Source: Streptomyces chilikensis | GTDB lineage: Bacteria > Actinomycetota > Actinomycetes > Streptomycetales > Streptomycetaceae | DNA length: 34,393 bases | Assembly (NCBI RefSeq): GCF_001642695.1 | Contig: NZ_LWCC02000005.1 | Span: 3,075,824 to 3,110,216 of the forward strand | Reading direction: 5' to 3' | Part shown: piece after piece, positions 9,116 to 17,893 of the stretch | Position numbering within the stretch: the stretch's first letter is position 1 | How the letters are laid out: every line of letters begins with the position of its first letter | Notes under the pieces: generated by a model | Databases searched by the model: none | Seen by the model: the letters and a program-made list of their open reading frames with translations, nothing else | What the model was told of the DNA's origin: nothing | Position numbers and translations under genes: made by a program

Positions 9116-9338
9116 GGCCCGGCCCGACCGCGTCGCCGACGGCGGCCCGTACCGGCCCGTGACGGCAGCGGCCCCGGTGGCCTCCTGCCGCGGCACGGCG
9201 CGGACGGCACGCCCGGCGAGAAGGCCGGCCGGGGCATCCCCCGACCGCGGCCACTCCCACCCACCCCGACGAAGAACCCCTTCCCCCTCGACCCCCTACA
9301 GTTGGCGTTCGGGTCACGGCGACGGAGGGACGACCGAG

Positions 9339-10274
9339 GTGGGCGGGAAGCGCTACGACCGGCTCAAGGAGATCCAGCGACTCGACCCCGAACGGGACTT
9401 CCTCGCCATCTACCGCCTCATCGCCGCCTACGAGTTCTCCTGGGACCACACCCGCGCACTGGAACTCGCCCTCTACCGCACCTACGCCGTCCCCTCCATC
9501 GGCCGGCTACTGGCCGGGACGGCGGAGATGACCGACCGCTCCCAGAAGCGGTACGACGACACCTCCCTCCTGCTGGACGCCGTCGTGGAGCACGGCTTCG
9601 ACAGCGAGGAAGGCCGTACCGCCGTCCGCCGCGTCAACCGCATGCACCGCGGCTACGACATCTCCGACGACGACATGCGGTACGTGCTGTGCACGTTCGT
9701 GGTGACACCGGCCCGCTGGCTGGACTCCTTCGGCTGGCGCCCGCTCACCGAGCACGAACGCCGGGCCACCGCCAACTACTACCGCACGCTCGGCAAGCAC
9801 ATGGGCATCAAGGAGATCCCCCGCACCTACGAGGAGTTCGAGGACTTCCTCGACTCCTACGAGGCCGCGCACTTCGCCTGGGACGAGCGCTCCCGCCAGG
9901 TCTCGGACGCCACCCTCGCCCTGATGGCCTCCTGGTATCCGCGCCCCCTCGCCCCGCTGTTGCGCGCCGCCACCGTGTCCCTCCTCGACGAGCCGCTGCG
10001 CCGCGCCTTCCGCTACCCCCGCCCCCACCCGGCCGTCGGCGCCCTCGTCCACGGCCTCCTCCGCCTGCGCGCCCGGGCCGTCCGGCTGCTCCCGCCCCGC
10101 CGCCGCCCGCACCACGCCCGCCAGAACCCGGAGATCAGGAGCTATCCGGGCTACCCCTCCGGCTACCGTCTCGAGGACCTCGGCACCTTCCCCACCCCGG
10201 GCCTGCGCGGCTGCCCGGTCCCTCGCCACGGCCGGCCCGCCCCGGGCGGCATCGCCGCGGACCCGGTGGACTGA
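9339..10274 (+). CDS. Oxygenase MpaB/rubber-oxygenase family (DUF2236) protein
   Basis: Protein of 311 residues resembling the MpaB/latex-clearing-protein family, which includes heme-dependent oxygenases. Recognised features are the N-terminal IQRLDPERDFLAIYRLIAAYEF segment and the central block from about 100 to 175 with VRRVNRMHRGY, DMRYVLCTFVV and the W..FGWRPLTEHER region. The C-terminal 70 residues are Arg/Pro-rich and poorly conserved in appearance. GTG at 9339 follows GGAGGGA with an 8-bp spacer, which is better than the longer in-frame extension. It stands alone between the SARP regulon and the beta-helix gene. The substrate is unknown and heme binding is inferred from the family only. 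Confidence 0.75.
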   Translation: MGGKRYDRLKEIQRLDPERDFLAIYRLIAAYEFSWDHTRALELALYRTYAVPSIGRLLAGTAEMTDRSQKRYDDTSLLLDAVVEHGFDSEEGRTAVRRVNRMHRGYDISDDDMRYVLCTFVVTPARWLDSFGWRPLTEHERRATANYYRTLGKHMGIKEIPRTYEEFEDFLDSYEAAHFAWDERSRQVSDATLALMASWYPRPLAPLLRAATVSLLDEPLRRAFRYPRPHPAVGALVHGLLRLRARAVRLLPPRRRPHHARQNPEIRSYPGYPSGYRLEDLGTFPTPGLRGCPVPRHGRPAPGGIAADPVD

Positions 10275-10419
10275 CCGGTCACCCGCGCCGCACCGCGGGA
10301 CCCCCTCGGCCCCGACCGCCCGGTGTCACCGGTGCGCGCTGCCGGGGCGCTCCCGGCGCGGGGGAGGGGCGGGGAGCCAACTCCCGCCGTGCCGAGTGCT
10401 GTTACGGGCTCCCTCGTCA

Positions 10420-10471
10420 TTGACGCTGCGTACCGGCAGTGATTCACTCCCGGTCTGAGAGCGCTCTCAGA
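10420..10471 (+). promoter_or_regulatory. Promoter with LacI-family operator upstream of the beta-helix gene
   Basis: TTGACG (10420-10425) and TTCACT (10443-10448) are separated by 17 bp and form a plausible sigma-70-type promoter. A perfect 18-bp palindrome, TCTGAGAGCGCTCTCAGA, occupies 10454-10471 at the expected transcription start. The inner GAGAGCGCTCTC matches the half-site layout of LacI-family sugar regulators such as CebR/BglR-type operators. No LacI gene is in the window, so the regulator would act from elsewhere. Confidence 0.75.
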
Positions 10472-10524
10472 ACGGTTGAGGACCAGCCGTGATCCGTCGT
10501 GCCCCACCACATGCAGGGAGAGCC

Positions 10525-12336
10525 GTGTCCGTGATTCCCTCTCGTCGTGCCATGCTCCGCGGAGCGGCGGCCGCCGCCGCAGCGGTGCCGCTGGGCGGCG
10601 CAGCCGCAGGATCCGCCTTCGCGTCCGGCCCGGGCGACCTGGGCGCCGCTCACCACCGGACGGCCGGCCTGGGGCCGAACGTCCTCGTGTTCGACCCCTC
10701 GATGGGCGACGCCGCCATCCAGGAGCGGATCGACGCCGTCTTCGCGATCCAGGAGGCCAACCAGTTCGGCACCGAGCGGTTCGCCCTGGCGTTCATGCCC
10801 GGCACCTACGAGGTCGAGATCAACGTCGGCTTCTACACCCACGTGCTCGGGCTCGGCGACAGCCCCGAGGACGTCGTGATCAACGGCCACGTGACCGCCG
10901 ACGCGCAGTGGTTCGAGGGCAACGCCACCCAGAACTTCTGGCGGGCCTGCGAGAACGTGACCGTCGTGCCGCCGGACGGCCTGGACCGCTGGGCCGTCTC
11001 CCAGGCGGCGCCGATGCGCCGGTGCCACGTCAAGGGGGACATGATCCTGATGCCGAGCCCGCCCGGCAACGGGTGGTCCAGCGGCGGCTTCCTGGCCGAC
11101 ACCCTGGTGACCGGCACGATCAACGCGGGCTCACAGCAGCAGTGGCTGTCACGCAACGACACCATCGGCAGCTGGAAGGACGCCCAGTGGAACATGGTCT
11201 TCCTCGGCGTCCGGGGGGCGCCCGCCACCTCCTACCCGTCGCCGCCCGTCACGACGCTGGACCGCACCCCGGTCATCCGGGAGAAGCCGTTCCTGACCGT
11301 CGACCGCCGGGGCGCCTACCAGGTCTTCGTGCCCGCGCTGCGGCGTGACGTCAGCGGCACCACCTGGGAGGCCGGGCCGGCCGCCGGCCACCGCATCCCC
11401 CTGACGAGGTTCCACGTCGCCCGTCCGGGCGACTCCGCCGCGCGGATCAACCGGGCGCTCGCCGCCGGGAAGCACCTGCTGCTCACGCCCGGCGTCTACC
11501 GGCTGACCGAGCCGCTGCGGGTCACCCGGCCCGGCACCGTGGTCCTCGGCCTCGGGGTGGCCACGCTCCAGGCGGTCGACGACAACATGCTCGTCGAGGT
11601 GGCCGACGTGGACGACGTCACCGTGGCCGGCCTCATGCTGGAGGCGGCGTCCGCGAACTCCCCCGTGCTGATGCGGGTCGGCCACGGCCGCAGTCGCAGG
11701 AGCCACGCACACCGGCCCACCGTGCTGTTCGACGTCTTCGCGCGCATCGGCGGCTCGGTCCCCGGTGGCGCCGCGGTCAGCATCCAGATCGACAGCAACG
11801 ACGTGATCACCGACCACATCTGGGCCTGGCGCGGCGACCACGGCCTCGACGGCATGGTCGGCTGGTCGGTCAACCCCGCCGGTGTCGGCTTCCTCGTCAA
11901 CGGCGACCGGGTCACCGCCTACGGTCTCTTCGTCGAGCACTACCAGGACCACGAGGTCATCTGGAACGGCGAGAAGGGCCGCACCTACTTCTTCCAGAAC
12001 GAGCACCCCTACGACGTCCCGACCCAGACGGCCTGGCGGCGCGGCTCCACCAACGGCTACGCCGCCTACAAGGTCGCCGACGACGTCCGGGACCACAAGG
12101 CCTGGGGACTGGGCAGCTACGCGTTCTTCAACCTCAACGCGGACATCTACACCGACCGTGCCTTCGAGGTGCCCGACACCCCGGGCGTCGTCCTCACCTC
12201 GCTGGTGACGGCCTGCCTCAACGGCCCGGGCGGCGGCGGCATCCTGCACACCGTGAACGACGCGGGCGACCCCGTCACCAACGGGTTCGCGCTCCACTGG
12301 ATGAAGTCCTACTCGAACGGCGTCGGCACGGCCTGA
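10525..12336 (+). CDS. Secreted right-handed beta-helix protein, probably carbohydrate-active
   Basis: About 603 residues. It has a twin-arginine-type signal (SRRAMLRG, then an Ala-rich core and an AFAS-like cleavage site). The mature protein looks like a pectate-lyase-superfamily beta-helix. Two halves each start with a PGTY/PGVYRL-type segment (FMPGTYEVEIN near 90, LLTPGVYRLTEPL near 325) followed by short strand repeats such as TVVLGLGVATLQ and VDDVTVAGLMLE. Similar Streptomyces proteins are often annotated adenylyl cyclase or coagulation-factor 5/8 proteins, labels the sequence does not support. A GH55-like glucan-acting role is possible but unproven. GTG at 10525 follows AGGGAG. GTG 10531 and GTG 10489 are alternatives. 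The LacI-type operator upstream fits control by a sugar. Confidence 0.75.
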   Translation: MSVIPSRRAMLRGAAAAAAAVPLGGAAAGSAFASGPGDLGAAHHRTAGLGPNVLVFDPSMGDAAIQERIDAVFAIQEANQFGTERFALAFMPGTYEVEINVGFYTHVLGLGDSPEDVVINGHVTADAQWFEGNATQNFWRACENVTVVPPDGLDRWAVSQAAPMRRCHVKGDMILMPSPPGNGWSSGGFLADTLVTGTINAGSQQQWLSRNDTIGSWKDAQWNMVFLGVRGAPATSYPSPPVTTLDRTPVIREKPFLTVDRRGAYQVFVPALRRDVSGTTWEAGPAAGHRIPLTRFHVARPGDSAARINRALAAGKHLLLTPGVYRLTEPLRVTRPGTVVLGLGVATLQAVDDNMLVEVADVDDVTVAGLMLEAASANSPVLMRVGHGRSRRSHAHRPTVLFDVFARIGGSVPGGAAVSIQIDSNDVITDHIWAWRGDHGLDGMVGWSVNPAGVGFLVNGDRVTAYGLFVEHYQDHEVIWNGEKGRTYFFQNEHPYDVPTQTAWRRGSTNGYAAYKVADDVRDHKAWGLGSYAFFNLNADIYTDRAFEVPDTPGVVLTSLVTACLNGPGGGGILHTVNDAGDPVTNGFALHWMKSYSNGVGTA

Positions 12337-12358
12337 CCGGCCGGACGGACCGATGACG

Positions 12359-12409
12359 GCCGGGAGGGCGGCGGGCCGGGCGACGCGCGCTCCCCGCCAC
12401 CCTCCCGGC
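12359..12409. terminator. Hairpin terminator between convergent genes
   Basis: A 17-bp stem with one mismatch (12359-12375 with 12393-12409) and a 17-nt loop lies just after the beta-helix stop and before the stop of the convergent MFS gene. There is no T-tract, as is usual in Streptomyces. It could end transcription from both sides. Confidence 0.6.
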
Positions 12410-12512
12410 GCGGCGACGGGTCCGGCCACGAGGAGGCGGGGGGCAGGCGGTGGACCGCGTGAGCGGGCGCGCGGCCCGGCCGTGCCGGATGCCGGACGGG
12501 TTCACCCCCGGG

Positions 12513-14096
12513 TCAGCCCTGGCGAAGGGGCTCCGCCACGCCACGGGGCCCCGCCACGCCACGGGGCGCCGGGTCGTCGTCACGGGGCGCCGGGCCGCCC
12601 CGTGGTCCGTCGCGGAGCCCGGCGCGGCGCAGGAGGTAGGCGGTCACCAGTCCGCCCGCCATGACGGCCGCCACCCCGTACATCTGTCCGGTGCGCGCCG
12701 CTGCCGCGAAGGCGCCGAGGACGGCGGCGCCGTCCTCCGGACCCGCCGCCTCCAGGGCCGCGGTCAGCGAGGCCGCGTCGGCGGTCTGCGGCTGCAGCGC
12801 GGCGAGCCGGCTGCTGAGGACCGCGCCGAGCACCGCCACCCCCAGGCTGCCGCCGACCTCTCCCACGGTGCCGTCCACGGCCGCGCCCGAGCCCGCCCGG
12901 TCCGGGGGAATCGAACCCATCACCGCCTCGACGATGGCCGGATTGGCGAGGGCGCAGCCCAGGCCCATCAGCAGCAGGCCCGTCAGCAGGACCGGGTAGC
13001 CGCCCCGGTCCAGAACTCCCGCCACGGCGAAACCGCAGGCCAGCGATCCCATGCCGAGGGCCACGGCGCGGACCTCGCCCAGCCTGGCGATCATCCTGGG
13101 TGCCAGTCCCCGGATGTTGAGCAGCACGACGCTCAGCGGGAAGGGCGCGGTGCAGAGGCCGGCCTCCAGGGCGGTGTAGCCCCGGACGTACTGCAGTTGC
13201 TGCGCGAGCAGGAACAGCGCTCCCGCGCTGCCGAAGGTGATCAGCAGGACCCCGGTGACCGCGCCGGTGAACCGGGCGCTGCGGAAGAGCTGGGGCGCCA
13301 GCACCGGGTCGGCGCAGCGCCGTTCCCACACCACGAGTGCGGTGAGCGCCGCCACCGCCGTCCCGGTGGCGGCGAGCACCGGCAGGGAGACGGCGCCGTG
13401 CTCAGGCCAGGAGGTGACCGCGTGCACCAGCGCGACGACGCCGACGGCGGACAGCACCGCCCCCGGCACGTCCGGGCGGCCCGCTCCTTCCCGCCGCGAC
13501 TCGGGGATCAGCCACCGGGCGGCGGCCAGCCCCACGAGAGCCACCGGCACGTTGACCAGGAAGATCGCCCCCCACGGGAGGTGGGAGAGGATCAGTCCGC
13601 CGAGGGGCGGCCCGGCCGCGAACCCCAGGCCGTTGACCGCCGCCCAGATGCCGATGGCCCGGCCCCGTTCCCCCTCGGGGAACACCTGGATGAGCACCGC
13701 GAGGGTGGTGCACGTGATCAGTGCGCCGCCCATCCCCATGCCGGCCCGGGCGGCGACGAGCTGTCCGGCGTCCTGGCACAGTCCGGCCGCCAGGGAGCAC
13801 AGGCCGAAGAGCGCGAGCCCGGTCAGCAGCAGCCGCCGCCGTCCGTAGCGGTCGGCGGCGGCGCCGGCGGCCAGCAGCAGACCCGCCTGGGCCAGTGGAT
13901 AGGCGTTGACCACCCACTGGATCGCGGCCATCGAGGCGTCCAGCTCGCGGGAGAGCGTGGGCACCGCCACCGTCAGCACCGAGTTGTCCAGGACCACGAC
14001 CAGTTGCACCAGGCAGATCACGCCGAGGACCGCACCGCGCCGGTCCGCGCGCACCGCCGGGGCCGCCCGCCCGTCCGAGGAGACGCCCGTCGTCAT
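12513..14096 (-). CDS. MFS transporter, DHA2 (EmrB/QacA) type, probable siderophore exporter
   Basis: Integral membrane antiporter of about 527 residues with roughly 14 hydrophobic segments, typical of the DHA2 drug:proton family. Motif A-like GAAADRYGRRRLLL lies at about 79-92. The motif C-like region includes GLGFAAGPPLGGLIL at about 157-171, and motif D1-type LDNSVLTVAVPTL is in helix 1. The C-terminal tail is hydrophilic, rich in Arg, Gly, Pro and Asp. Its ATG (14096-14094) overlaps the desD stop (14095-14093) as ATGA, so translation is coupled to the siderophore synthetase. This makes it the best candidate in the window for export of the siderophore, and iron repression from the desA promoter should reach it. 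Export specificity is inferred from operon position only. Confidence 0.9.
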   Translation of the reverse strand: MTTGVSSDGRAAPAVRADRRGAVLGVICLVQLVVVLDNSVLTVAVPTLSRELDASMAAIQWVVNAYPLAQAGLLLAAGAAADRYGRRRLLLTGLALFGLCSLAAGLCQDAGQLVAARAGMGMGGALITCTTLAVLIQVFPEGERGRAIGIWAAVNGLGFAAGPPLGGLILSHLPWGAIFLVNVPVALVGLAAARWLIPESRREGAGRPDVPGAVLSAVGVVALVHAVTSWPEHGAVSLPVLAATGTAVAALTALVVWERRCADPVLAPQLFRSARFTGAVTGVLLITFGSAGALFLLAQQLQYVRGYTALEAGLCTAPFPLSVVLLNIRGLAPRMIARLGEVRAVALGMGSLACGFAVAGVLDRGGYPVLLTGLLLMGLGCALANPAIVEAVMGSIPPDRAGSGAAVDGTVGEVGGSLGVAVLGAVLSSRLAALQPQTADAASLTAALEAAGPEDGAAVLGAFAAAARTGQMYGVAAVMAGGLVTAYLLRRAGLRDGPRGGPAPRDDDPAPRGVAGPRGVAEPLRQG

Positions 14097-15910
14097 CGGA
14101 CCGGGGCGAACCGGGCGATGGGGTTGGTCAGTTCGCCGACCAGCTGCAGGGCCGCCGAGGGATCGGCGAGGTCGACCATCTGGCGGTTGTTGCGCAGCTG
14201 CAGGCGGTTGAGGCAGGAGAGCGCGAAGGTCTTCACGAAGGGGTCGTGGCGCCGGAACCTCTCGGCGAGGTGGGGCACGGAGTCCTGGTAGTCGGCGACG
14301 CACCGGGCCACCGTCTCCCAGAAGCGGTCCTCGGGGAGCGTTCCGGCCTCGTCCAGGAGCGCGGCCAGGTAGCGGAGGAAGCCGTCGAAGACGTCGGTGA
14401 AGATGGACAGCAGCCGCATGTCCTCGGGGACGTCGGCCCTGATGCGCCGCACGGCGGGCGGCAGGTCGGCCTCCGGGTCCATCACCACGATCTCCTCGGC
14501 GATGTCCTTGAACACCGCGCGCACGACCGTGCCCGCGTCGTCGAGGACGAGGATGACGTTCTCCCCGTGCGGCATGAACGCGAGGTCGTGGGCGTAGAAG
14601 CTGTGCAGCAGCGGCACGAGGTAGGCGTCGAGGTACCGCCGCAGCCACCGCTCGGGAGACAGGCCGCAGGCGGAGATCAGGGCAGCGGCGAAGGACCTGC
14701 CGTCGCGGTCGCAGTGCAGCAGGGCGGCCATGGTGAACACGCGCTCGCCCGGCGCGAGCGAGGGCACCGGGCTCTCCCGCCACAGCGCGGCCAGCATCTT
14801 GCGGTACGGCGAGTAGCGGTCGGTGGCCGCCTCGAGCCGAGGGTCGCGGTACCCGATGGCGGCACGCTCTCTGATGATCGTCAGGCCGGTGCCGCGCAGC
14901 ACGGGATCGGTGGCGATCAGCTCGGCCAGCCAGTCGTTGATGGCCGGCGTCGCCTCCATGTACGCGGCCGAGAGGCCGCGCATGAAGCCCATGTTGAGGA
15001 CGGACATGGCCGTCTTCACGTAGTGCCGGTCGGGGCGGCTGGTGTTGAAGAAGGTGCGGATGGACTGCTGGGCCTGGTAGAGGTCCTCGCTCTCCCCGAG
15101 CGGGACCAGGTGCCGGGTGGCGATCTCGCCGGCGAAGGTGACGGCCAGCTTGTTCGCCCACTGCCAGGGGTGGGCGGGGAAGAGCAGGTAGTCCGCGGGG
15201 TCGAGCCCGAGGCCGGTGAGTACCCCCTCGAGCCGCGCCCGCCCGTCCGCGCCCAGTTCCTGCTCCATCAGGCCGTCGTAGTCGACGTCCGCGCAGGAGG
15301 TGAAGGTGGCGCGCTCGCGGTGCGCGGCCAGCCACATCAGACGGACCGGCGCCGCGGCCTCGGGGGCGTAGGCGTGGAACTCCTCGATGGCGAAGCCGAT
15401 CCTGCCGTTGTTGGCGACGAAGCCCGGGTGTCCCTCGGTCATGCTCGCCTCGACGGTCTGGAAGTCGGCGGTCACCAGCTCCCCGGCGTCCGGCGCCGGC
15501 CGGGAGAGCTTGTAGGCGGCGGACGAGAGGGTGGAGCCGATCTCCTCCAGGTAGACCGGCAGCACCTCCTCGCTCAGGCCGAGCGTCGCGCGCAGTTCGA
15601 TCACCAGGTCCAGGGCGTCCAGCGGCACCTCGGCACCGGACCGGTGCCGGGTGAGGGAGGCGGCGTCGATCTGCCAGTGGTCCAGGGCCATCAGCCGGGC
15701 GGCGAAGCGGTACTCGGTCCCGCCGTCGTCGGAACGCACGATGTACCGTCCGTCACCGGTGGGTTCGGGGGTCAGCAGCCGCTCGTGGGCGAACTCCGCG
15801 AGGGCCTTGCGGACCAGCGCCCGGTTGGCGGCCGCCCACAGCTCGGGGCGCAGGTGGGCGACCTGGTCCAGGGCGGCGGGGGCGGCCCGGTGGGGCTGGG
15901 CGGCGGTCAT
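14093..15910 (-). CDS. desD: NRPS-independent siderophore synthetase, IucA/IucC family (DesD)
   Basis: ATP-dependent synthetase of 605 residues. It adenylates the succinyl carboxylate of N-hydroxy-N-succinylcadaverine and joins units by amide bonds, ending with cyclisation to desferrioxamine E-type or linear products. Family motifs are present: the HPWQW block at about 247-251, SIRTFFNTSRP at about 275-285 (nucleotide-binding S-x-RT), and HGEN at 448-451 followed by VFKDI about 17 residues later. The length equals that of known DesD proteins. The ATG at 15910 overlaps the desC stop (ATGA), and the gene overlaps the following MFS gene in the same way. It is cytoplasmic. As the single IucA/IucC gene here it matches a one-synthetase homodimeric/oligomeric product rather than a citrate siderophore needing two. 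Confidence 0.95.
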   Translation of the reverse strand: MTAAQPHRAAPAALDQVAHLRPELWAAANRALVRKALAEFAHERLLTPEPTGDGRYIVRSDDGGTEYRFAARLMALDHWQIDAASLTRHRSGAEVPLDALDLVIELRATLGLSEEVLPVYLEEIGSTLSSAAYKLSRPAPDAGELVTADFQTVEASMTEGHPGFVANNGRIGFAIEEFHAYAPEAAAPVRLMWLAAHRERATFTSCADVDYDGLMEQELGADGRARLEGVLTGLGLDPADYLLFPAHPWQWANKLAVTFAGEIATRHLVPLGESEDLYQAQQSIRTFFNTSRPDRHYVKTAMSVLNMGFMRGLSAAYMEATPAINDWLAELIATDPVLRGTGLTIIRERAAIGYRDPRLEAATDRYSPYRKMLAALWRESPVPSLAPGERVFTMAALLHCDRDGRSFAAALISACGLSPERWLRRYLDAYLVPLLHSFYAHDLAFMPHGENVILVLDDAGTVVRAVFKDIAEEIVVMDPEADLPPAVRRIRADVPEDMRLLSIFTDVFDGFLRYLAALLDEAGTLPEDRFWETVARCVADYQDSVPHLAERFRRHDPFVKTFALSCLNRLQLRNNRQMVDLADPSAALQLVGELTNPIARFAPVR

Positions 15911-16488
15911 GCGTGGACTCCTTCGGTGGCGGCCGCGAACTGTTCCCTGGTGCAGAAGCTGAGCAGGGCGGTCTTCTCGGGCTTGACGAGTGGGCCCTCG
16001 GGGACGAATCCGACGAAGGCGTTGAGGGCGTGGACGGCGGTGTTGCGGACGTCCGGTTCCACGACGACGCGGCGCGTGGCGGGGTCGTCGAAGAGGAAGG
16101 CCATCACCGTGGTGATGACGGACCGGGTGAAACCGTGGCGGGGGGAGCCGGCCGGCGCGCACAGGAAGTGCATGCCGACGTCACCGGGGCGGGCCTCGTA
16201 GAGTCCGGCGAGTTCGACCCGGGCGGGGTCGTAGCGCTCGACGAGGAAGCAGAACTCGCCGTCCAGGGCGCCGAGGAAGGCGTCGTGGTGCGGATGGCGG
16301 ACGATCGCCTCGTACGCCTCGACGATCTCGGCGGCGCTCAGGTCCCCCATCATCCAGTAGGCGGCCTTGGGGTCGGTCAGCCAGGCGTGCAGCCGGGCGG
16401 CCTCCCGGGCCGGCTCCAGCGGGTGCAGCGTCATCGTCCCCAAGGGGGTGGTCCGGGAGTACGACGCGGGCGATGCGGACGGCGTCAC
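15907..16488 (-). CDS. desC: Hydroxamate-forming acyltransferase (DesC, IucB-like GNAT)
   Basis: Acyl-CoA-dependent N-hydroxycadaverine acyltransferase of 193 residues, producing the hydroxamates from acetyl-, succinyl- or other acyl-CoA. The GNAT/IucB-type fold is visible in the strand [10 protein letters not shown], the core block [20 protein letters not shown] (CoA-binding region, about 110-130), and the C-terminal [21 protein letters not shown] typical of siderophore acetyltransferases. The start is GTG at 16488, whose GTGA overlaps the desB stop. The N-terminus [16 protein letters not shown] resembles DesC. ATG 16434 is an internal alternative but would remove conserved sequence. It sits between desB and desD in the standard des order. 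Confidence 0.92.
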   Translation of the reverse strand: MTPSASPASYSRTTPLGTMTLHPLEPAREAARLHAWLTDPKAAYWMMGDLSAAEIVEAYEAIVRHPHHDAFLGALDGEFCFLVERYDPARVELAGLYEARPGDVGMHFLCAPAGSPRHGFTRSVITTVMAFLFDDPATRRVVVEPDVRNTAVHALNAFVGFVPEGPLVKPEKTALLSFCTREQFAAATEGVHA

Positions 16489-17801
16489 GACACCACGCCC
16501 TCGGGCGCGCCGAACTCCTGGAAGGCGATGGACTTCTCGATCGGGTAGACCTCGCGGCCGGTGATCTCGCGGATGATCCAGCTGTTGCGGTAGGGGCCCA
16601 TGCCGAGGTCCGGCGAGGTCACGCTGTGCGCGTGGGTGGCCCCGTTCTGCAGGAAGACGCCCCGGCCGGTGACGTCGACGCTGTAGTTGCGGGCCACGTC
16701 CAGGCGTCCGCGGCCGTCCCACAGCAGGCGGTCGCGCACCGGTTCGAGGAAGGCGGGCGGCCGGTAGGAGTAGCCGGTGGCCAGCACCAGTCCGTGGGTG
16801 AGGAGGGTGAAGTCCCGGTCCTGCTCGTCGTGGTGCAGTCCGAGCTCGTACCGGCCCTCGGCCTCGTCGTGGCGGGCGGTGCGGAGCGCGGTGTTGGTGA
16901 ACAGCCGGGTGGGCACGGGGCCGTGCACGCTCTTCTGGTACAGCAGGTCGAAGATGTTGTTGATCAGCTCGGCGTCGATGCCCTTGCTGAGTCCCTTCTG
17001 CTCCGACTCGAGCCGGTAGCGGGTCTCCTCGGGAAGCGCGTGGAAGTAGTCCACGTACTCGGGCGAGGTCATCTCCAGGGTGAGCTTGGTGTACTCCAGC
17101 GGGAAGAAGCGCGGGGAGCGGGTGACCCAGTTGAGCCGGTAGCCGTACGTGTCGATGTCACCGAGCAGGTCGTAGTAGATCTCGGCCGCGCTCTGCCCCG
17201 AGCCGATCACGGTCACCGACTCCTTGGCCTGCAGCACGCTCTTGTGCGCGAGGTAGCGGGAGTTGTGGACGGCGTCGCCGGGCAGGTCCCGGCAGGCGGG
17301 CGGCAGGTGCGGGGGCGTTCCGGTGCCGAGCACCAGGTGCCGGCCCCGGTGCCGGACCCGGTCCCCGGTGGCCTGCCGGTACGAGGTGACGACGTAGACG
17401 CCCTCCGCCTCGTCGAACTCCACCGCGTCCACGCGGTGGCCGAACCGCACGGACGGGAGCTGTGCGGCGGCCCACCGGCAGTAGTCGTTGTACTCGGCGC
17501 GCACCGGATAGAAGTTCTCGCGTATGTAGAACGGGTACAGCCGTCCCTTCTCCTTCAGGTACTGCAGGAAGGAGAACGGCGACGTCGGGTCGGCGAGGGT
17601 GACCAGGTCGGCCATGAACGGGGTCTGCAGCGTCGCGAAGTCGAGCAGCATTCCGGGGTGCCAGTCGAACTGCTCCCGGCTCTCCAGGAAGACGCCGTCG
17701 AGGTCGTCCAGGGGCGCGGTGAGGCAGGCCAGGCCGAGGTTGTACGGGCCGAGACCCACCGCGACGAAGTCGTGCACGGGCTCGGTGGCGGACTGGGGCA
17801 T
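16485..17801 (-). CDS. desB: Cadaverine/lysine N-monooxygenase (DesB)
   Basis: FAD- and NADPH-dependent N-hydroxylase of 438 residues that converts cadaverine to N-hydroxycadaverine. The FAD motif GLGPYNLG is at 16-23 with Pro replacing the third Gly, as usual in this family. The NADPH motif GSGQSAAE is at 200-207. The substrate/FAD block [12 protein letters not shown] lies near 355, and NGATHAHS with [12 protein letters not shown] near 400-425. ATG at 17801 follows CTGGAG at a 7-bp spacing. It lies 92 bp downstream of desA and overlaps desC by 4 bp. No signal peptide. Lysine and ornithine hydroxylases share these motifs, and the amine substrate is inferred from the adjacent decarboxylase. 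Confidence 0.93.
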   Translation of the reverse strand: MPQSATEPVHDFVAVGLGPYNLGLACLTAPLDDLDGVFLESREQFDWHPGMLLDFATLQTPFMADLVTLADPTSPFSFLQYLKEKGRLYPFYIRENFYPVRAEYNDYCRWAAAQLPSVRFGHRVDAVEFDEAEGVYVVTSYRQATGDRVRHRGRHLVLGTGTPPHLPPACRDLPGDAVHNSRYLAHKSVLQAKESVTVIGSGQSAAEIYYDLLGDIDTYGYRLNWVTRSPRFFPLEYTKLTLEMTSPEYVDYFHALPEETRYRLESEQKGLSKGIDAELINNIFDLLYQKSVHGPVPTRLFTNTALRTARHDEAEGRYELGLHHDEQDRDFTLLTHGLVLATGYSYRPPAFLEPVRDRLLWDGRGRLDVARNYSVDVTGRGVFLQNGATHAHSVTSPDLGMGPYRNSWIIREITGREVYPIEKSIAFQEFGAPEGVVS

Positions 17802-17893
17802 GCGGTCTCCAGGGGAAGTCGTGGTGTGGGCGGCGGCGGTGGCGCGGGGCGCGCCGGTCCGTCCTGCCGTGGTCCGGTCGGGGCGGCGCGGGC

